Below are positions 8,143 through 17,089 of a stretch of 64,000 bases of DNA, piece after piece; positions within the stretch are counted from its first letter, which is position 1, and the number at the start of each line of letters is the position of its first letter. Position numbers and translations under genes: made by a program. The stretch spans positions 1-64,000 of the forward strand of contig CAWIYK010000003.1 in assembly GCA_963840275.1 (NCBI GenBank), given 5' to 3'. Under the pieces are notes generated by a model. The model saw only the letters and a list, made by a program, of their open reading frames with translations. It was not told where the DNA came from and searched no databases. Origin of the DNA: Actinophytocola sp963840275. GTDB taxonomy: Bacteria; Actinomycetota; Actinomycetes; Mycobacteriales; Pseudonocardiaceae.

Positions 8143-9299
8143 GTGTCGGCACGGAGATCGCCGTGCTCGCCGACCGCCTGTGGGACGTCGCGCTCGCCCT
8201 GCACCGCGAGCCGGAGCTCGCGTTCGACGAACACCGGGCGGCGGCCCGCCTGTGCGCCGAGCTGCGGGGTTTCGACATCGAGCGCGGGGTCGCGGGCCTG
8301 CCCACCGCGTTCGTCGGTCGCTGGGGCTCCGGCGAAGGGCGAACGGTCGCGCTGCTGCTGGAGTACGACGCGCTGCCCGGGCTCGGGCACGCGTGCGGTC
8401 ATAACCTCATCGCCGCGGCCGGGCTCGGCGCGGCGCTGGCCGTGCGGCGCGAGCTCGAGGAGCCGACCGGGACGCTGCTCGTCGTCGGCACCCCGGCCGA
8501 GGAGGGTGGTGGCGGGAAGGTCGCCGAGCTGGCGGCGGGGGTGTTCGACGGTGTCGACGCGGCGCTGATGTGGCATCCCGGCGCTCACAACTGGACGTGG
8601 GCGCCGCTCACCGCGCAGGTCGAGCTGGAGATCACCTTCCACGGCCGGGCCGCGCACCCGACCGGCGACCCGACCGAGGGCATCGACGCGCTGGCCGCGC
8701 TGATCCAGCTGTTCAACACACTCGGTGTGCTGCGGCCCCGGCTGCCGGCGGGCTCACACGTGCAGGGCATCGTCACGCGCGGCGGCGAGGCCACCAACAT
8801 CGTCCCGGACACCGCCGTAGGCCGGTTCGGGCTGCGCGGGCTCACCACGTCGGCGCTCGAGTCGCTCGCCGACACGGTCACCACGATGGCCGAGGCGACC
8901 GCCGCGGCGACCGGCACCCGCGCGTCGGTCGAACGGATGCACGAGCCGTACCACCACTTTCGCGACAACGGCGTGCTGTCCGGCCGCTTCGCGACGCACC
9001 TCGCGAAGGCCGGCGTCACGGCGACCGACCCGGATCCCGGCGTGTTCCTCGGCTCCTCCGACATCGGCAACGTCAGCACCAGACTCCCGGCGATCCACCC
9101 GTTCGTCGCCATCGTCGACGAGGACACGTCCGACCACACCCCGGAGTTCGCGATGGCCGCGGCCGGCCCCCGGGGCCGCGCGGCGATGCTCGCGGCCGCG
9201 GAGGCACTCGCCGAGACGGCCGTGGACGTGCTCACCCGGCCCGACATCCTGGCGGCCGCCCGGGCGGACTTCCATCGGGCGGCCGGCATCGAGGGTTGA
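8139..9299 (+). CDS. M20-family amidohydrolase/peptidase
   Basis: 386-residue metallopeptidase of the M20D amidohydrolase group. Metal-site motifs are visible: YDALPGLGHACGHN, TPAEEGGGGK and the dimerisation-domain start ITFHGRAAHP. Starts GTG at 8139 (or 8145), overlapping the decarboxylase stop. Relatives cleave N-acyl or aminobenzoyl-glutamate amides. Coupled to a basic amino-acid decarboxylase, it may process an N-acylated amino acid or polyamine (inference). Confidence 0.88.
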   Translation: MSVGTEIAVLADRLWDVALALHREPELAFDEHRAAARLCAELRGFDIERGVAGLPTAFVGRWGSGEGRTVALLLEYDALPGLGHACGHNLIAAAGLGAALAVRRELEEPTGTLLVVGTPAEEGGGGKVAELAAGVFDGVDAALMWHPGAHNWTWAPLTAQVELEITFHGRAAHPTGDPTEGIDALAALIQLFNTLGVLRPRLPAGSHVQGIVTRGGEATNIVPDTAVGRFGLRGLTTSALESLADTVTTMAEATAAATGTRASVERMHEPYHHFRDNGVLSGRFATHLAKAGVTATDPDPGVFLGSSDIGNVSTRLPAIHPFVAIVDEDTSDHTPEFAMAAAGPRGRAAMLAAAEALAETAVDVLTRPDILAAARADFHRAAGIEG

Positions 9300-9302
9300 G
9301 GG

Positions 9303-10523
9303 TCACTGCGGGGCGCCGGCGGGCGTCGCGGTCGTCGTGGGTCTGGAGCGTTTCCGGGCCGCGACGGCGGCCTCGCGGGCGACGTCGTCGGGGTCGACGC
9401 CGCCGGCGCGGCGGTACGCGTACAGCGTCTCCGCGGCGACCTGCCGCCACGAGTAGCGCGCCGACGCGCGGTCCCGGCCGGCGGCGCCCTGCTGGTCGCG
9501 GATGGTGTTGCTGGACAGCAGCCGGCCGAGCGCGACCGCCAGCGCGCGAGGCCTGCGCGGCGCCACCTGGATACCCGTCACCGAGTCGACGACCGTGTCG
9601 GCGAGACCGCCGAGGCCGTTGGCGACCACGGCGACGCCACAGGCCATCGCCTCGACGGCCGCGATGCCGAAGTACTCCTCCCACGGGCTGCACACCATCG
9701 CGTCCGCGGAGCGCAGCAGTGTGGGCAGTTCGGCGCGTGCGACCGGCCCGACCAGCCGGACGCGGTCCGCGACGCCGAGGGAGCGCGCGTACGCGGTCAG
9801 CTCCTTCGCGTGCCGCCCCGGCAGCGGCCCGCCCGCGATCACCAGCTCGGTGTGCGGCAGCGCGCACATCGCGGCCACCGCGGTGCCGAAGCCCGACTGC
9901 GGCGCCAGGTCGCCGACCGCGACCACCCGGTGGCGCAGTGCCCGCTCGGCGCGGGGCCCCTCCGGGATGAAGTGGTCGACGTCCACGCCGTAGGGCACGA
10001 CGGAGATGTGCCGCCTCGGCACCCCGTAGGAGACAAGTCTGGACAGCTGCCCCGAGAACGTCGCGACGACGTTGCCGGCCGCTCGCGCGGTCAGCCGTTC
10101 GGTGTCCGCGCGCAGCCGCTGGTCGGGCCTGCCGGCGAGGGAGTGGACGCTGTGGACCATCGGCAGGTCCAGCGCGCGGGCGGCGGTGGCGGCGACGAGG
10201 CCGGTGGTCCAGAAGTGCGAGTGCACGACGTCGGCGCGGCCCGATCTCAGGCGGTCGGCGACGGCGACCGCGAACTCGTCGGTGACGCGGGGGAGCTCGG
10301 TCTCGCCGAGGCGACGCGGCCGGCCGACCGGCAGCCGGATCACCTGGAAGCCGCGCGGGCCGACCTCCTCGTCGGGCGCGGCCGTGTCGTCGCGGCGGAC
10401 GAGGACGGTGACCTCGTGACCGGCGTCGGCGAGCGCGCCGGAGAGGGCGACGAGTGGTGGCGTGCGCAACGTGACATCGCGCCCGAGTAGCTCGGTGTGT
10501 TCGGCAACCATCGCGATTTTCAA
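9303..10523 (-). CDS. GT4-family glycosyltransferase
   Basis: 406 residues from TTG 10523, which gives the classical N-terminus (M)KIAMVAEH; an ATG at 10511 is the alternative. The C-terminal nucleotide-sugar domain shows WEEYFGIAAVEAMACG and GGLADTV, the EX7E-type donor site of GT4 enzymes. The acceptor-side loop LLGRDV replaces the glycine-rich GGV of the closest characterised relatives. Predicted cytoplasmic. It ends three bases from the convergent M20 gene. Donor and acceptor are unknown; mannosyl or glucosyl transfer to a lipid or small molecule is usual in the family. Confidence 0.88.
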   Translation of the reverse strand: MKIAMVAEHTELLGRDVTLRTPPLVALSGALADAGHEVTVLVRRDDTAAPDEEVGPRGFQVIRLPVGRPRRLGETELPRVTDEFAVAVADRLRSGRADVVHSHFWTTGLVAATAARALDLPMVHSVHSLAGRPDQRLRADTERLTARAAGNVVATFSGQLSRLVSYGVPRRHISVVPYGVDVDHFIPEGPRAERALRHRVVAVGDLAPQSGFGTAVAAMCALPHTELVIAGGPLPGRHAKELTAYARSLGVADRVRLVGPVARAELPTLLRSADAMVCSPWEEYFGIAAVEAMACGVAVVANGLGGLADTVVDSVTGIQVAPRRPRALAVALGRLLSSNTIRDQQGAAGRDRASARYSWRQVAAETLYAYRRAGGVDPDDVAREAAVAARKRSRPTTTATPAGAPQ

Positions 10524-10675
10524 CAAGATGAACCACCCCAGCCGGCGTGCCGATCGAATGGACGCGCCGACTGTTTGACGCGGCCGGGGCGTACCCGGCC
10601 CGCGACGGTCGAAACCTCGGTGTGGGACGAAGAGCGCCGCGTTTTGCCCCGGCGCGCCGAGGTACCTACCCCGGC

Positions 10676-11341
10676 ATGATCCTGTTGCGACCCTTCGGTG
10701 TCTACCGACCACAGGCCGACACCTGGCTGCTCGGAGAAGCTCTGCGTCAGGCGGGCATCCGCCCGGGTGCCGACGTGCTCGACATCGGCTGCGGCACCGG
10801 CGCGGTGAGCATCCTCGCGGCGTCCACGCGACCGAGGTCGCAGACGGCGATGGACTGCTCACGGCGCGCGGTATGGACGACACGCGTCAACGCCGCGCTG
10901 CGCGGGGTTCGGGTGCGGGTCGAGTGGGGCGACGCGCTGGAGTTGGCGGCCGGCCGCCGTTTCGACGTCGTGCTCGCCAACCCGCCGTACGTGCCCGGTG
11001 TGCCGGCGGTGCCGACGCGCGGGCGCAGTCGCGCGTGGGACGCCGGCGCCGACGGCAGGGCGATGCTGGACCGGCTGTGCATGCTGGCGCCGTGCGTACT
11101 GGCGCCCGACGGTGTTCTCCTGCTGGTGCAGTCAGCACTGTCCGGAGTGGACACCACGCTGCGGCAGCTGCGCGGTGGCGGGCTGAAGGCCACGGTCGTG
11201 GCGCGGGCGGAGGTGCCGTTCGGGCCTGTGATGCGGGGGCGGGAGAAGCTGCTGCGCGACCAGGGACTGCTCGACCCCGAACAGCGTCACGAGGAACTGG
11301 TCGTCATCCGCGCCGACCGTCTCCGTGTGCCGCCGAGCTAG
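10676..11341 (+). CDS. HemK/PrmC-like class I methyltransferase
   Basis: 221 residues from ATG 10676. Motif I DIGCGTGAVSI and the amino-group methylation motif NPPYVP are present, as in PrmC/HemK and DNA/RNA N6-methylases. The N-terminal YRPQADTWLLGEAL matches the stand-alone methylases of actinobacteria. The NPPY motif predicts methyl transfer to an amide or exocyclic amine. The target is unknown. It is transcribed away from the glycosyltransferase across about 150 bp. Confidence 0.87.
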   Translation: MILLRPFGVYRPQADTWLLGEALRQAGIRPGADVLDIGCGTGAVSILAASTRPRSQTAMDCSRRAVWTTRVNAALRGVRVRVEWGDALELAAGRRFDVVLANPPYVPGVPAVPTRGRSRAWDAGADGRAMLDRLCMLAPCVLAPDGVLLLVQSALSGVDTTLRQLRGGGLKATVVARAEVPFGPVMRGREKLLRDQGLLDPEQRHEELVVIRADRLRVPPS

Positions 11342-11348
11342 CGGCTGG

Positions 11349-12296
11349 TTAGTCGTCAATCTTGCGGGTGTCTCTCGGTTCGAGGAACGGTTCCTGCGAC
11401 TCGGCGCCGCCCGCGGCGATGTGGCGCGCTCTGGACAGCTCGGCGTCGAACTCGGCGCCGAGGAGTAGCGCCAGGTTCGAGATCCACAGCCACACGAGGA
11501 ACACGATCACGCCGGCGAGCGAGCCGTAGACCTTGTTGTAGGAGGCGAAGTTCGCGACGTAGAACGCGAACCCCAGCGAGGCGAGCACCCACATCACCAG
11601 CGCGAGCAGGCTTCCCGGTGTCAGCCACCGGAAGCCGGGATGCCGCACGTTCGGCGCCGCCCAGAAGAGGAGCGCGATGGCCAGGCTCAGCAGCGCCACG
11701 AGGACCGGCCACTTCGCGATGTTCCACACCACGATCGCGGTGTCCCCGAACCCGAGCCAGCCGCCGACCTTCTCCGCGACCGTGCCGGACAGCGCGACGC
11801 CGACGGCGGTGGCGCCGAGCAGCACCACCATGGCGAGCGTGAGAAACACCCGCAACGGCAGGGTCTTCCAGAACGGGCGCCCCTCCTCGATCTCGTAGAT
11901 GGCGTTCGACGCACGCATGAAGCCGCCGACGTAACCCGACGCCGCCCACAACGCGCTCAGCAGTCCGAGAATCGCGACGGGCCCCGCGACCGACGACGAG
12001 CTCGACAGCTCGCGGAGCGCGTCGACGATGACGTCCCGCGCCTGGCCCGGCGCGAACTGCTCGATGTAGCCGACGAGCGTGTCCGTCGCGGACTTGCCCG
12101 CCAACCCGACGACTGCCGCGAGGACGATGACGCCGGGGAACAGGGAGAGCACGCTGTAGTAGGTCAGCGCGGCCGCCCAGTCGAGCATGTTGTCCTGGTT
12201 GAACTCGCGAACGGTCCGCTTGAGCGTGCCGAACCACGCGCGTTTCCCCAGGTCTGTCGGCCCGTCGGCGGCCGGTCTCGGAGGTGCCCCAACCAT
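11349..12296 (-). CDS. YihY/BrkB-family membrane protein
   Basis: 315-residue integral membrane protein with six hydrophobic segments and the family block LDWAAALTYYSVLSLFPGVIVL near the N-terminus (given here in part). The C-terminus is charged and cytoplasmic. The family was once called ribonuclease BN by mistake (established); its function remains unclear. The start at 12296 fits the family length. Neighbouring small PRC-barrel and acidic proteins suggest an envelope-stress setting. Confidence 0.88.
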   Translation of the reverse strand: MVGAPPRPAADGPTDLGKRAWFGTLKRTVREFNQDNMLDWAAALTYYSVLSLFPGVIVLAAVVGLAGKSATDTLVGYIEQFAPGQARDVIVDALRELSSSSSVAGPVAILGLLSALWAASGYVGGFMRASNAIYEIEEGRPFWKTLPLRVFLTLAMVVLLGATAVGVALSGTVAEKVGGWLGFGDTAIVVWNIAKWPVLVALLSLAIALLFWAAPNVRHPGFRWLTPGSLLALVMWVLASLGFAFYVANFASYNKVYGSLAGVIVFLVWLWISNLALLLGAEFDAELSRARHIAAGGAESQEPFLEPRDTRKIDD

Positions 12297-12332
12297 CGTG
12301 TCTCCTCAGTGGCACCGACCAACCGCGTGCGG

Positions 12333-12518
12333 TCAGTCGGAAGGCTTGTTCTGGTGGACGTCCATGCCGCCGTCACCGCCGTCACCGGTCGGCACCGACT
12401 CGTCGTCCCCCTCCGGCGCCTGCTCGTCGCTGTGCGTCGGCTTCGTGTGCTCGTCGGCGAAGTCGGCGTCCTCCAGCATGCTGGCCGCGGTGTCGGGATC
12501 GATCTCCGGTCGGGACAT
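12333..12518 (-). CDS. Small acidic hypothetical protein (61 aa)
   Basis: 61-residue hydrophilic protein starting MSRPEIDPDTAASMLEDADF, with a Gly/Asp/His-rich tail. A ribosome site (AAAGGAG) precedes the ATG at 12518. It lies 36 bp upstream of the YihY gene on the same strand. I recognise no domain; the composition suggests an intrinsically disordered stress protein. Confidence 0.7.
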   Translation of the reverse strand: MSRPEIDPDTAASMLEDADFADEHTKPTHSDEQAPEGDDESVPTGDGGDGGMDVHQNKPSD

Positions 12519-12710
12519 GTGCGCTCCTTTCGTCCCGTGCAGGCTGCCCCCGGTCATCGAGCCCAAACGCCGCGTTCGCGCCAGCTCGAAACGGCACCCG
12601 ATCCAGTGGTCACAGGCGCGGATGAGGTGAATTCGCGCGCGTGGTCGTTCGCGTGGCGGCGAGGGCGGGCACCCAACGAGGTGTCCGAGCGCCCACGCGA
12701 GGAGATCGAC

Positions 12711-13034
12711 ATGATCAAGGACGACTTCGAGGTCCGCCTGTGCGGGTTGGAGGTGCGCGACCCGGCGGGCAACAGGATCGGCAAGGTCCGCGAGGTGTGG
12801 ACCGACGAGCACACGGGCGAGCCGACGTGGGTGTACGTCGACACCGGGTTCCTCGGGGTGCACCACTCGTTCGTCCCGCTCCGCGACGCGGACTTCGCGC
12901 CGGAGCATCTCGTCGTGTCCGTGTCCAAAGAGGTGGTGGACGAGGCGCCGAGGGTGAGCCCGATGGGCGACACGATGGCGGACGTCGAACAGGACGTGCT
13001 CGTCGCCTACTACCGGACCGCGGCACGCGCGTGA
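12711..13034 (+). CDS. PRC-barrel domain protein
   Basis: 107 residues forming one PRC-barrel: LCGLEVRDPAGNRIGKV then TWVYVDTGFLG and HSFVPLRDADF, ending with a helical tail. The GAGGAGATCGAC site sits right before ATG 12711. PRC-barrels occur in RimM and photosynthetic H subunits; short stand-alone actinobacterial forms are stress-linked, function unclear. Confidence 0.85.
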   Translation: MIKDDFEVRLCGLEVRDPAGNRIGKVREVWTDEHTGEPTWVYVDTGFLGVHHSFVPLRDADFAPEHLVVSVSKEVVDEAPRVSPMGDTMADVEQDVLVAYYRTAARA

Positions 13035-13191
13035 GACGCCGGTGCGACAAAGGGGGCCGGCCGCCGTACGGAGAAATCTGGAAGGGAGTTTGCCCCTGGC
13101 AGCCGGCCCATTCACAGATTAGTGGCGGCCATTGTCCGTGACCAGTGCCGGGCCACCATTGTGTCCAGTTCCGGGAATGTCATAATAAGTC

Positions 13192-13530
13192 TCAGCGCAG
13201 GGCGTCGTCGAGAGTTCGGTGCAGCGCCAGCACGGCATCGAGGCCGGTGAGATAAATGGGCCGTTCGCATTCCCGGCCGGCGGCGACCACCCGCACCACG
13301 GTATGGCCTTTCCCGGCCCTGGTCGCCGCCGCCAGCGCGAAGAGGCCGGCCGACGAGAGGAACGTGACCTCGGACAGGTCGATCACCAGCCCCGCTGGCC
13401 TGGCACGCAGGGCGAGCTCGACGGACTCCCCCAGGGCAGGCGTCGTGGCCACGTCCAGCTCACCGCGCACACACAGCACCACCGTGCCGGCGCGGCGCTC
13501 GACCGTGACGTCCAACCCGGTCCGTGACAT
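13192..13530 (-). CDS. STAS-domain anti-sigma factor antagonist
   Basis: 112-residue STAS protein (SpoIIAA/RsbV-like). LCVRGELDVATTPAL and the phosphorylation loop DLSEVTFLSSAGLFAL are present; the serine in FLSSAG is the predicted kinase target. ATG at 13530 follows a strong CAGGGGGAAAC site, so the longer frame to 13572 is rejected. Such proteins release a sigma factor by binding an RsbW-type anti-sigma. No partner kinase is adjacent; the partial gene at 63704 could be RsbW-like but is distant. Confidence 0.88.
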   Translation of the reverse strand: MSRTGLDVTVERRAGTVVLCVRGELDVATTPALGESVELALRARPAGLVIDLSEVTFLSSAGLFALAAATRAGKGHTVVRVVAAGRECERPIYLTGLDAVLALHRTLDDALR

Positions 13531-13555
13531 GCGTTTCCCCCTGTACACACGGAAA

Positions 13556-13593
13556 AGGCGGCGACAGCGCACCCCTGCGTTCCGTCGCCGCCT
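13556..13593 (-). terminator. Hairpin terminator after the secreted protein gene
   Basis: Stem AGGCGGCGAC (13556-13565) pairs with GTCGCCGCCT (13584-13593) around an 18-nt loop. It begins 13 bp past the stop of the minus-strand gene at 13607-14065. Confidence 0.65.
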
Positions 13594-13606
13594 CTCCGGG
13601 CTCGGA

Positions 13607-14065
13607 CTAGACCGGGAACGGCACGCCGCCGAGCAGATCGTTGACCAACGACGACAGGCTCAACAACAGTCGCTGCAGCAGCACGTTCAGCAACTCGGCG
13701 ACCGACGGCAGATCCTTCTGCTGAGCGCCGTCCGGGAACAGTTCGTCGACCTGGCCCCGCACCGCCGTGGTCTCGTCGCCCGCGGTGGTGGCGAGTTCCC
13801 TGCTGCTCTGCTCGAGCGCGTACCGCTGCCCGCTCTCCATCTCGGCCAGCAGTGGTTCGAGCTCGGCGAGCGTCGACTTCGCCGCGGGCACGTCGCCCGC
13901 GTCGGCCGCCGCCTTCAACGCGTCGTGGGCCTGCTGCACCACGACCGCGCCCTCCTGCGGGCTCGCCGGACCGCTCGCGCCCGCGTTCGACACGGTGACG
14001 GTGCCGGTGACCGCCAAGGCAAGCGCCGAGGCCAGTGCCGCGACACGCCCTAGTCTGCCTTTCAT
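13607..14065 (-). CDS. Secreted helical protein with C-terminal hydrophobic segment
   Basis: 152 residues. A signal peptide (about residues 1-28, ending NAGASG) is followed by a helical domain rich in Ala/Glu/Leu (HDALKAAADAGDVPAAKSTL) and a C-terminal hydrophobic stretch LLQRLLLSLSSLVNDLLGG. ATG 14065 follows AAAGGGG. The tail could associate with the membrane or self-assemble. I recognise no named family, but the secreted Ala/Leu-rich type is common in actinomycete cell-surface clusters. Confidence 0.8.
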   Translation of the reverse strand: MKGRLGRVAALASALALAVTGTVTVSNAGASGPASPQEGAVVVQQAHDALKAAADAGDVPAAKSTLAELEPLLAEMESGQRYALEQSSRELATTAGDETTAVRGQVDELFPDGAQQKDLPSVAELLNVLLQRLLLSLSSLVNDLLGGVPFPV

Positions 14066-14621
14066 GGAAACCCCTTTCCGAATTCCTAAGATCACATAGG
14101 ACCTCGTCCGATCATCGTCACCCGAGGTCCGCGGAGCCCGCCATCCCGGCGCGGCGGCACCCCGCGCAGCGCGTCCCGCCGGCCGCGCGAAGTTCGCGGT
14201 TTCGGGTAATAACAAGGAACTCAGCGGTCGCTGGACCGGTCGAACCGGCCACGTTCCGGTGGCCGGGGAGCACCCAGGACACCCCGGAGCACCCGACGCG
14301 CTCTCGTTGGGGCGATTTCTCGCGGCCGCGATCCGACCACTTGTCTGACCGGCGGAGACCTGTGTTGTAACCACCGCAAGGTGTGGTTTGGACGGCAATT
14401 GTCCGTACCGTGACCGGCTGGCCCGCGCAATCCCCCGACAGGGCGGCCGGTTCCCGAATCGGGGAGCGTGTCGAGAATGCGCACTGTCACGTTCGGAATT
14501 CCTTCGACGCGAAGGGGTGGTGGCGCGCACCTATCAGGTCGCGTGGGAAATACTCTCGGGAATTCGGGGTAACTTGCAGAAGTCCGAGATCGTTTACCGA
14601 TCACTTCGTAAGGAGACTGCA
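14066..14621. other. 556-bp divergent intergenic region
   Basis: No convincing gene on either strand. It must hold promoters for both flanking secreted-protein genes. Three GAATTC-centred motifs occur (near 14086, 14491 and 14570), and a ribosome site AAGGAG lies at 14610-14615 before ATG 14622. No clear -35/-10 pair or long palindrome stands out. Confidence 0.5.
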
Positions 14622-15419
14622 ATGCCCAAGAAGGCTGGTCGCGGTGTTTTCTTCGCGGCCCTTGCCGTGCCGCTGGCACTGGTAATCACGCCGTTGACAG
14701 CGTCGGCGGAGGAGCCGGACGACGCCGTGGTCACCGAGCAGCTGGCGGCCGCCGCCGTGGCGACCGACGACACGGCCGCGGCCGTGGCGTCGTCGACCAC
14801 GACGACAACGGAGTCCGACGAGGTCACGCCGGACACGTTCTCCCCGGGACCGGACTGGTGGTACTTCACCTACGAGGACGCCTACGAGGACGGCTACGAG
14901 GACGCCACCGAGGACATCACCGAGGACATCACCGAGGACGACACGGCCAACTACGTGGCGGCCGACGCGGTCGCGGTCGTCGCGCCCGTCCAGGAGATGA
15001 GTGTCGTCGAGGACGACGACCTGGTCGAGTGGACCGACGACGACCTGGTCGCCGCCAGCTACGAGGACACGGCCGTGCATGCGGGCTCCGACGGCGCGTG
15101 GGTGAGCACCACCGAGTCCGGCGCCTTCTCGACCGGTGACTCCGACTTCGGCTACGGCATGGGCGGCGACACCGGCGCCTACTACGAGGAGGTCACGGCT
15201 GCCGCCGGCAGCGACGGCGCCTTCGTCGAGTCGACGGAGAGCGCAGCGGGCGAGTTCGACGACAACGGCTGGGACCACGGCTACGGCTATGGCGATGGTT
15301 ATGGCTACGGCCATGACGACGATGTCGCCGGCGCGTCGTACGAGGAGTTCGCCGCGGGTGCGGGCTCCGGCGGTGCCTGGGTCGGCTCCACCGAGAGCGG
15401 CGCGGTCGAGGAGGACTGA
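14622..15419 (+). CDS. Secreted acidic, Gly/Tyr-rich repeat protein
   Basis: 265 residues with a signal peptide ending TASAEEP. The mature protein is very acidic: a first block of EDxYEDGYEDATED repeats (about residues 85-107), then three copies of a longer unit with core AGSDGAWVSTTESGA, AGSDGAFVESTESAA and AGSGGAWVGSTESGA. Between copies two and three lies a GYGYGDGYGYG run. ATG 14622 follows AAGGAG. No anchor or sorting signal is seen, and no catalytic motif. It may be a wall-associated, cation-binding or self-assembling surface protein (inference). No family recognised. Confidence 0.82.
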   Translation: MPKKAGRGVFFAALAVPLALVITPLTASAEEPDDAVVTEQLAAAAVATDDTAAAVASSTTTTTESDEVTPDTFSPGPDWWYFTYEDAYEDGYEDATEDITEDITEDDTANYVAADAVAVVAPVQEMSVVEDDDLVEWTDDDLVAASYEDTAVHAGSDGAWVSTTESGAFSTGDSDFGYGMGGDTGAYYEEVTAAAGSDGAFVESTESAAGEFDDNGWDHGYGYGDGYGYGHDDDVAGASYEEFAAGAGSGGAWVGSTESGAVEED

Positions 15420-15433
15420 CCGCAGCGAGCAAC

Positions 15434-15467
15434 GGCGCCGGCTCCCACGCCCACGGGAGCCGGCGCC
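15434..15467 (+). terminator. Strong hairpin terminator
   Basis: Perfect 13-bp stem GGCGCCGGCTCCC / GGGAGCCGGCGCC with an 8-nt loop, 14 bp after the acidic repeat protein and before the convergent sigma-factor gene. It may act in both directions. Confidence 0.85.
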
Positions 15468-15483
15468 TTCCCGTGTGTGGACC

Positions 15484-16041
15484 TCAGCGCACCCGGCGGG
15501 GTGGCCGCACCCGCTCGAGGTCGTGCTGGTCGAAAGTGTCGAACTGGACGAGGATCGGCGCCAGCTTGGCGAGGCATCGCACCACGATCTGGGAGACGTT
15601 GGACGACGACGTGTTCATCACCTCGGCGATCTCACCCACGGTCAGCCCCTCGAACAGCCGCATCCGCGTGATCTCCCGCTGCCGTTCGGTCATGTAGTCC
15701 ATCACCCGCAGCATGCGCTTTCGCATCTCGCACGCCGACACCCTGCGGATCGCGACGAGCGCCGCGTCCTCCATCGGGCTTCGGTCGACGAACCCGTCAA
15801 CGTCATCGACGTCGAGGTCGAGGTCGTCGACCGGTTCCGCGTCCCCCAGCGTCAACGCCGCGGTCAGGTCGGTCAGGAAGTTCCCCCAGTCGGGCTCTTC
15901 CGGCGGTGGGTCGCCGATGGCCACCGCGAACACGTCGTGCACGAGGTCACCCGGCTCGAGGTCGGGTCTCTCACAGATGCGCCGCGCCGCCACCTCGATC
16001 AGCAGCGGGCGGTATTCGGTGTAAATCTGCTCCCAGTTCAC
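15484..16041 (-). CDS. Sigma-70-family RNA polymerase sigma factor
   Basis: 185 residues from GTG 16041. The C-terminal region 4 helix-turn-helix is clear: MTERQREITRMRLFEGLTVG then EIAEVMNTSSSNVSQIV. The N-terminal part has helical region 2 features (YRPLLIEVAARRI) joined by an acidic linker (DDLDLDVDDVDGF). This is a short, ECF-like sigma. No anti-sigma gene is adjacent. Convergent with the acidic surface-protein gene and upstream of a DivIVA-like gene, it may direct surface-development genes (inference). Confidence 0.82.
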   Translation of the reverse strand: MNWEQIYTEYRPLLIEVAARRICERPDLEPGDLVHDVFAVAIGDPPPEEPDWGNFLTDLTAALTLGDAEPVDDLDLDVDDVDGFVDRSPMEDAALVAIRRVSACEMRKRMLRVMDYMTERQREITRMRLFEGLTVGEIAEVMNTSSSNVSQIVVRCLAKLAPILVQFDTFDQHDLERVRPPRRVR

Positions 16042-16077
16042 TGGAGCGCCGTTCCTCTGACTGTTTCCGCACCCGAC

Positions 16078-16097
16078 GCGCACCGTGTTCGGTGCGC
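16078..16097. promoter_or_regulatory. Palindrome upstream of the sigma-factor gene
   Basis: GCGCACCG and CGGTGCGC flank TGTT, 36 bp upstream of the GTG start. Could be an operator or a 5'-leader hairpin. The rest of 16042-16291 shows nothing else clear. Confidence 0.5.
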
Positions 16098-16291
16098 AAA
16101 ATGTGGGCAAGACCAAATTCCCGCTCAGCCCGGACGGGCCTTGGAACGGGTCATCGGCAAGGGCGTCGCCCCCAGGCAGGCTGTTTTACCGTAGGGCCTT
16201 ACATGGCGGGAAAATCCCCGCCTGCCCCCGCAAGCTTCGCTACGGGAGCAACTGATATTAGCGGTCTTGTGAAAAGCACGGCACGCAGGTG

Positions 16292-16999
16292 CTAGACCTG
16301 CTGCTCGTGACCGGCGGCCGGATAGGACGCACTGCCCGGTGGCAAGGTCGGGGCGTCCTGGTTCTGGTACACCCCAGCAGGTTCCGGCACGGCGCCGGCC
16401 ATCGCGGCGGGCTGCATGGCGGGCGGTGCGGCGGGCTGCGGCTGCGCGGCGGGCGGCATGGCGCTGTGCTGCGCCGGCATCGGCTGGCCGGCCTGCGACA
16501 GCTCCTCCGGGCGGCGCGGCGGCGGCATGCGGTGCACGAGCGCGCGGTCGGCGAACATCTCCCGCAGCGCGGCATCGCTCTCGCGGAGTCCGCGCAGCAG
16601 TGCGTCCGCCTTCTCCAGTGCGTCGTGGATCAACGCCCGCGCCTCTTCCGCGGCCTGCGCGCGGCACACGTCGGCTTCGTGCTGGGCCTGCTCGATCAGC
16701 TCGACGCGGTGACGCAGCAGCTCTTCCGCGCGTTCGGTGTGCTCGGCGGCCTCCTGCCGCGCCTCGGCACGGATCCGGTGCGCGTCCTGCTCCGCGGTCT
16801 CGATCAGCCACTGCACGGTGGCGGAGGCCTGCGAGGCCTCCGGGTGCGGGGTCTCGGGCGCCAGCGTCTGAGCCACCGCCCGGTCGCGTTCGGCCTGTGC
16901 GTAGTCGAGCGCGGTGCGGAGCTCGTGGACCTCCTGGTCGACGGCGTCGCGGTCGTAGCCGCGAAAACGCGTCGGAAACGAGAAGACATGCTCTGACAT
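16292..16999 (-). CDS. DivIVA/Wag31-like coiled-coil protein
   Basis: 235 residues. The N-terminal DivIVA domain motif FPTRFRGYDRDAVDQEV is followed by a long coiled coil (about residues 20-165, rich in Ala/Glu/Arg) and a disordered Pro/Gln/Met-rich tail. DivIVA proteins mark cell poles and septa in actinobacteria and organise growth or sporulation (established). This is probably a secondary paralogue rather than the essential Wag31, given its location among surface genes. ATG 16999 follows an AGGGGG site. Confidence 0.85.
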   Translation of the reverse strand: MSEHVFSFPTRFRGYDRDAVDQEVHELRTALDYAQAERDRAVAQTLAPETPHPEASQASATVQWLIETAEQDAHRIRAEARQEAAEHTERAEELLRHRVELIEQAQHEADVCRAQAAEEARALIHDALEKADALLRGLRESDAALREMFADRALVHRMPPPRRPEELSQAGQPMPAQHSAMPPAAQPQPAAPPAMQPAAMAGAVPEPAGVYQNQDAPTLPPGSASYPAAGHEQQV

Positions 17000-17035
17000 G
17001 CGATCCCCCTGTTCGATCGGGAGTAGATAACCGAC

Positions 17036-17067
17036 GAGGCAGGACCGGTCGGGACCGGTCCTGCCTC
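17036..17067 (-). terminator. Perfect 15-bp hairpin terminator
   Basis: GAGGCAGGACCGGTC and its exact reverse complement separated by two bases. It starts 22 bp beyond the stop of the chaplin-like gene at 17090 and lies upstream of the DivIVA-like gene. Confidence 0.85.
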
Positions 17068-17089
17068 ACACCCACCCAAAGGTCGGAGT

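Noticed and set aside
14221..14679. Minus-strand 152-codon frame in the 556-bp gap
   Set aside because: Composition is not protein-like and it overlaps the start of the acidic repeat protein.
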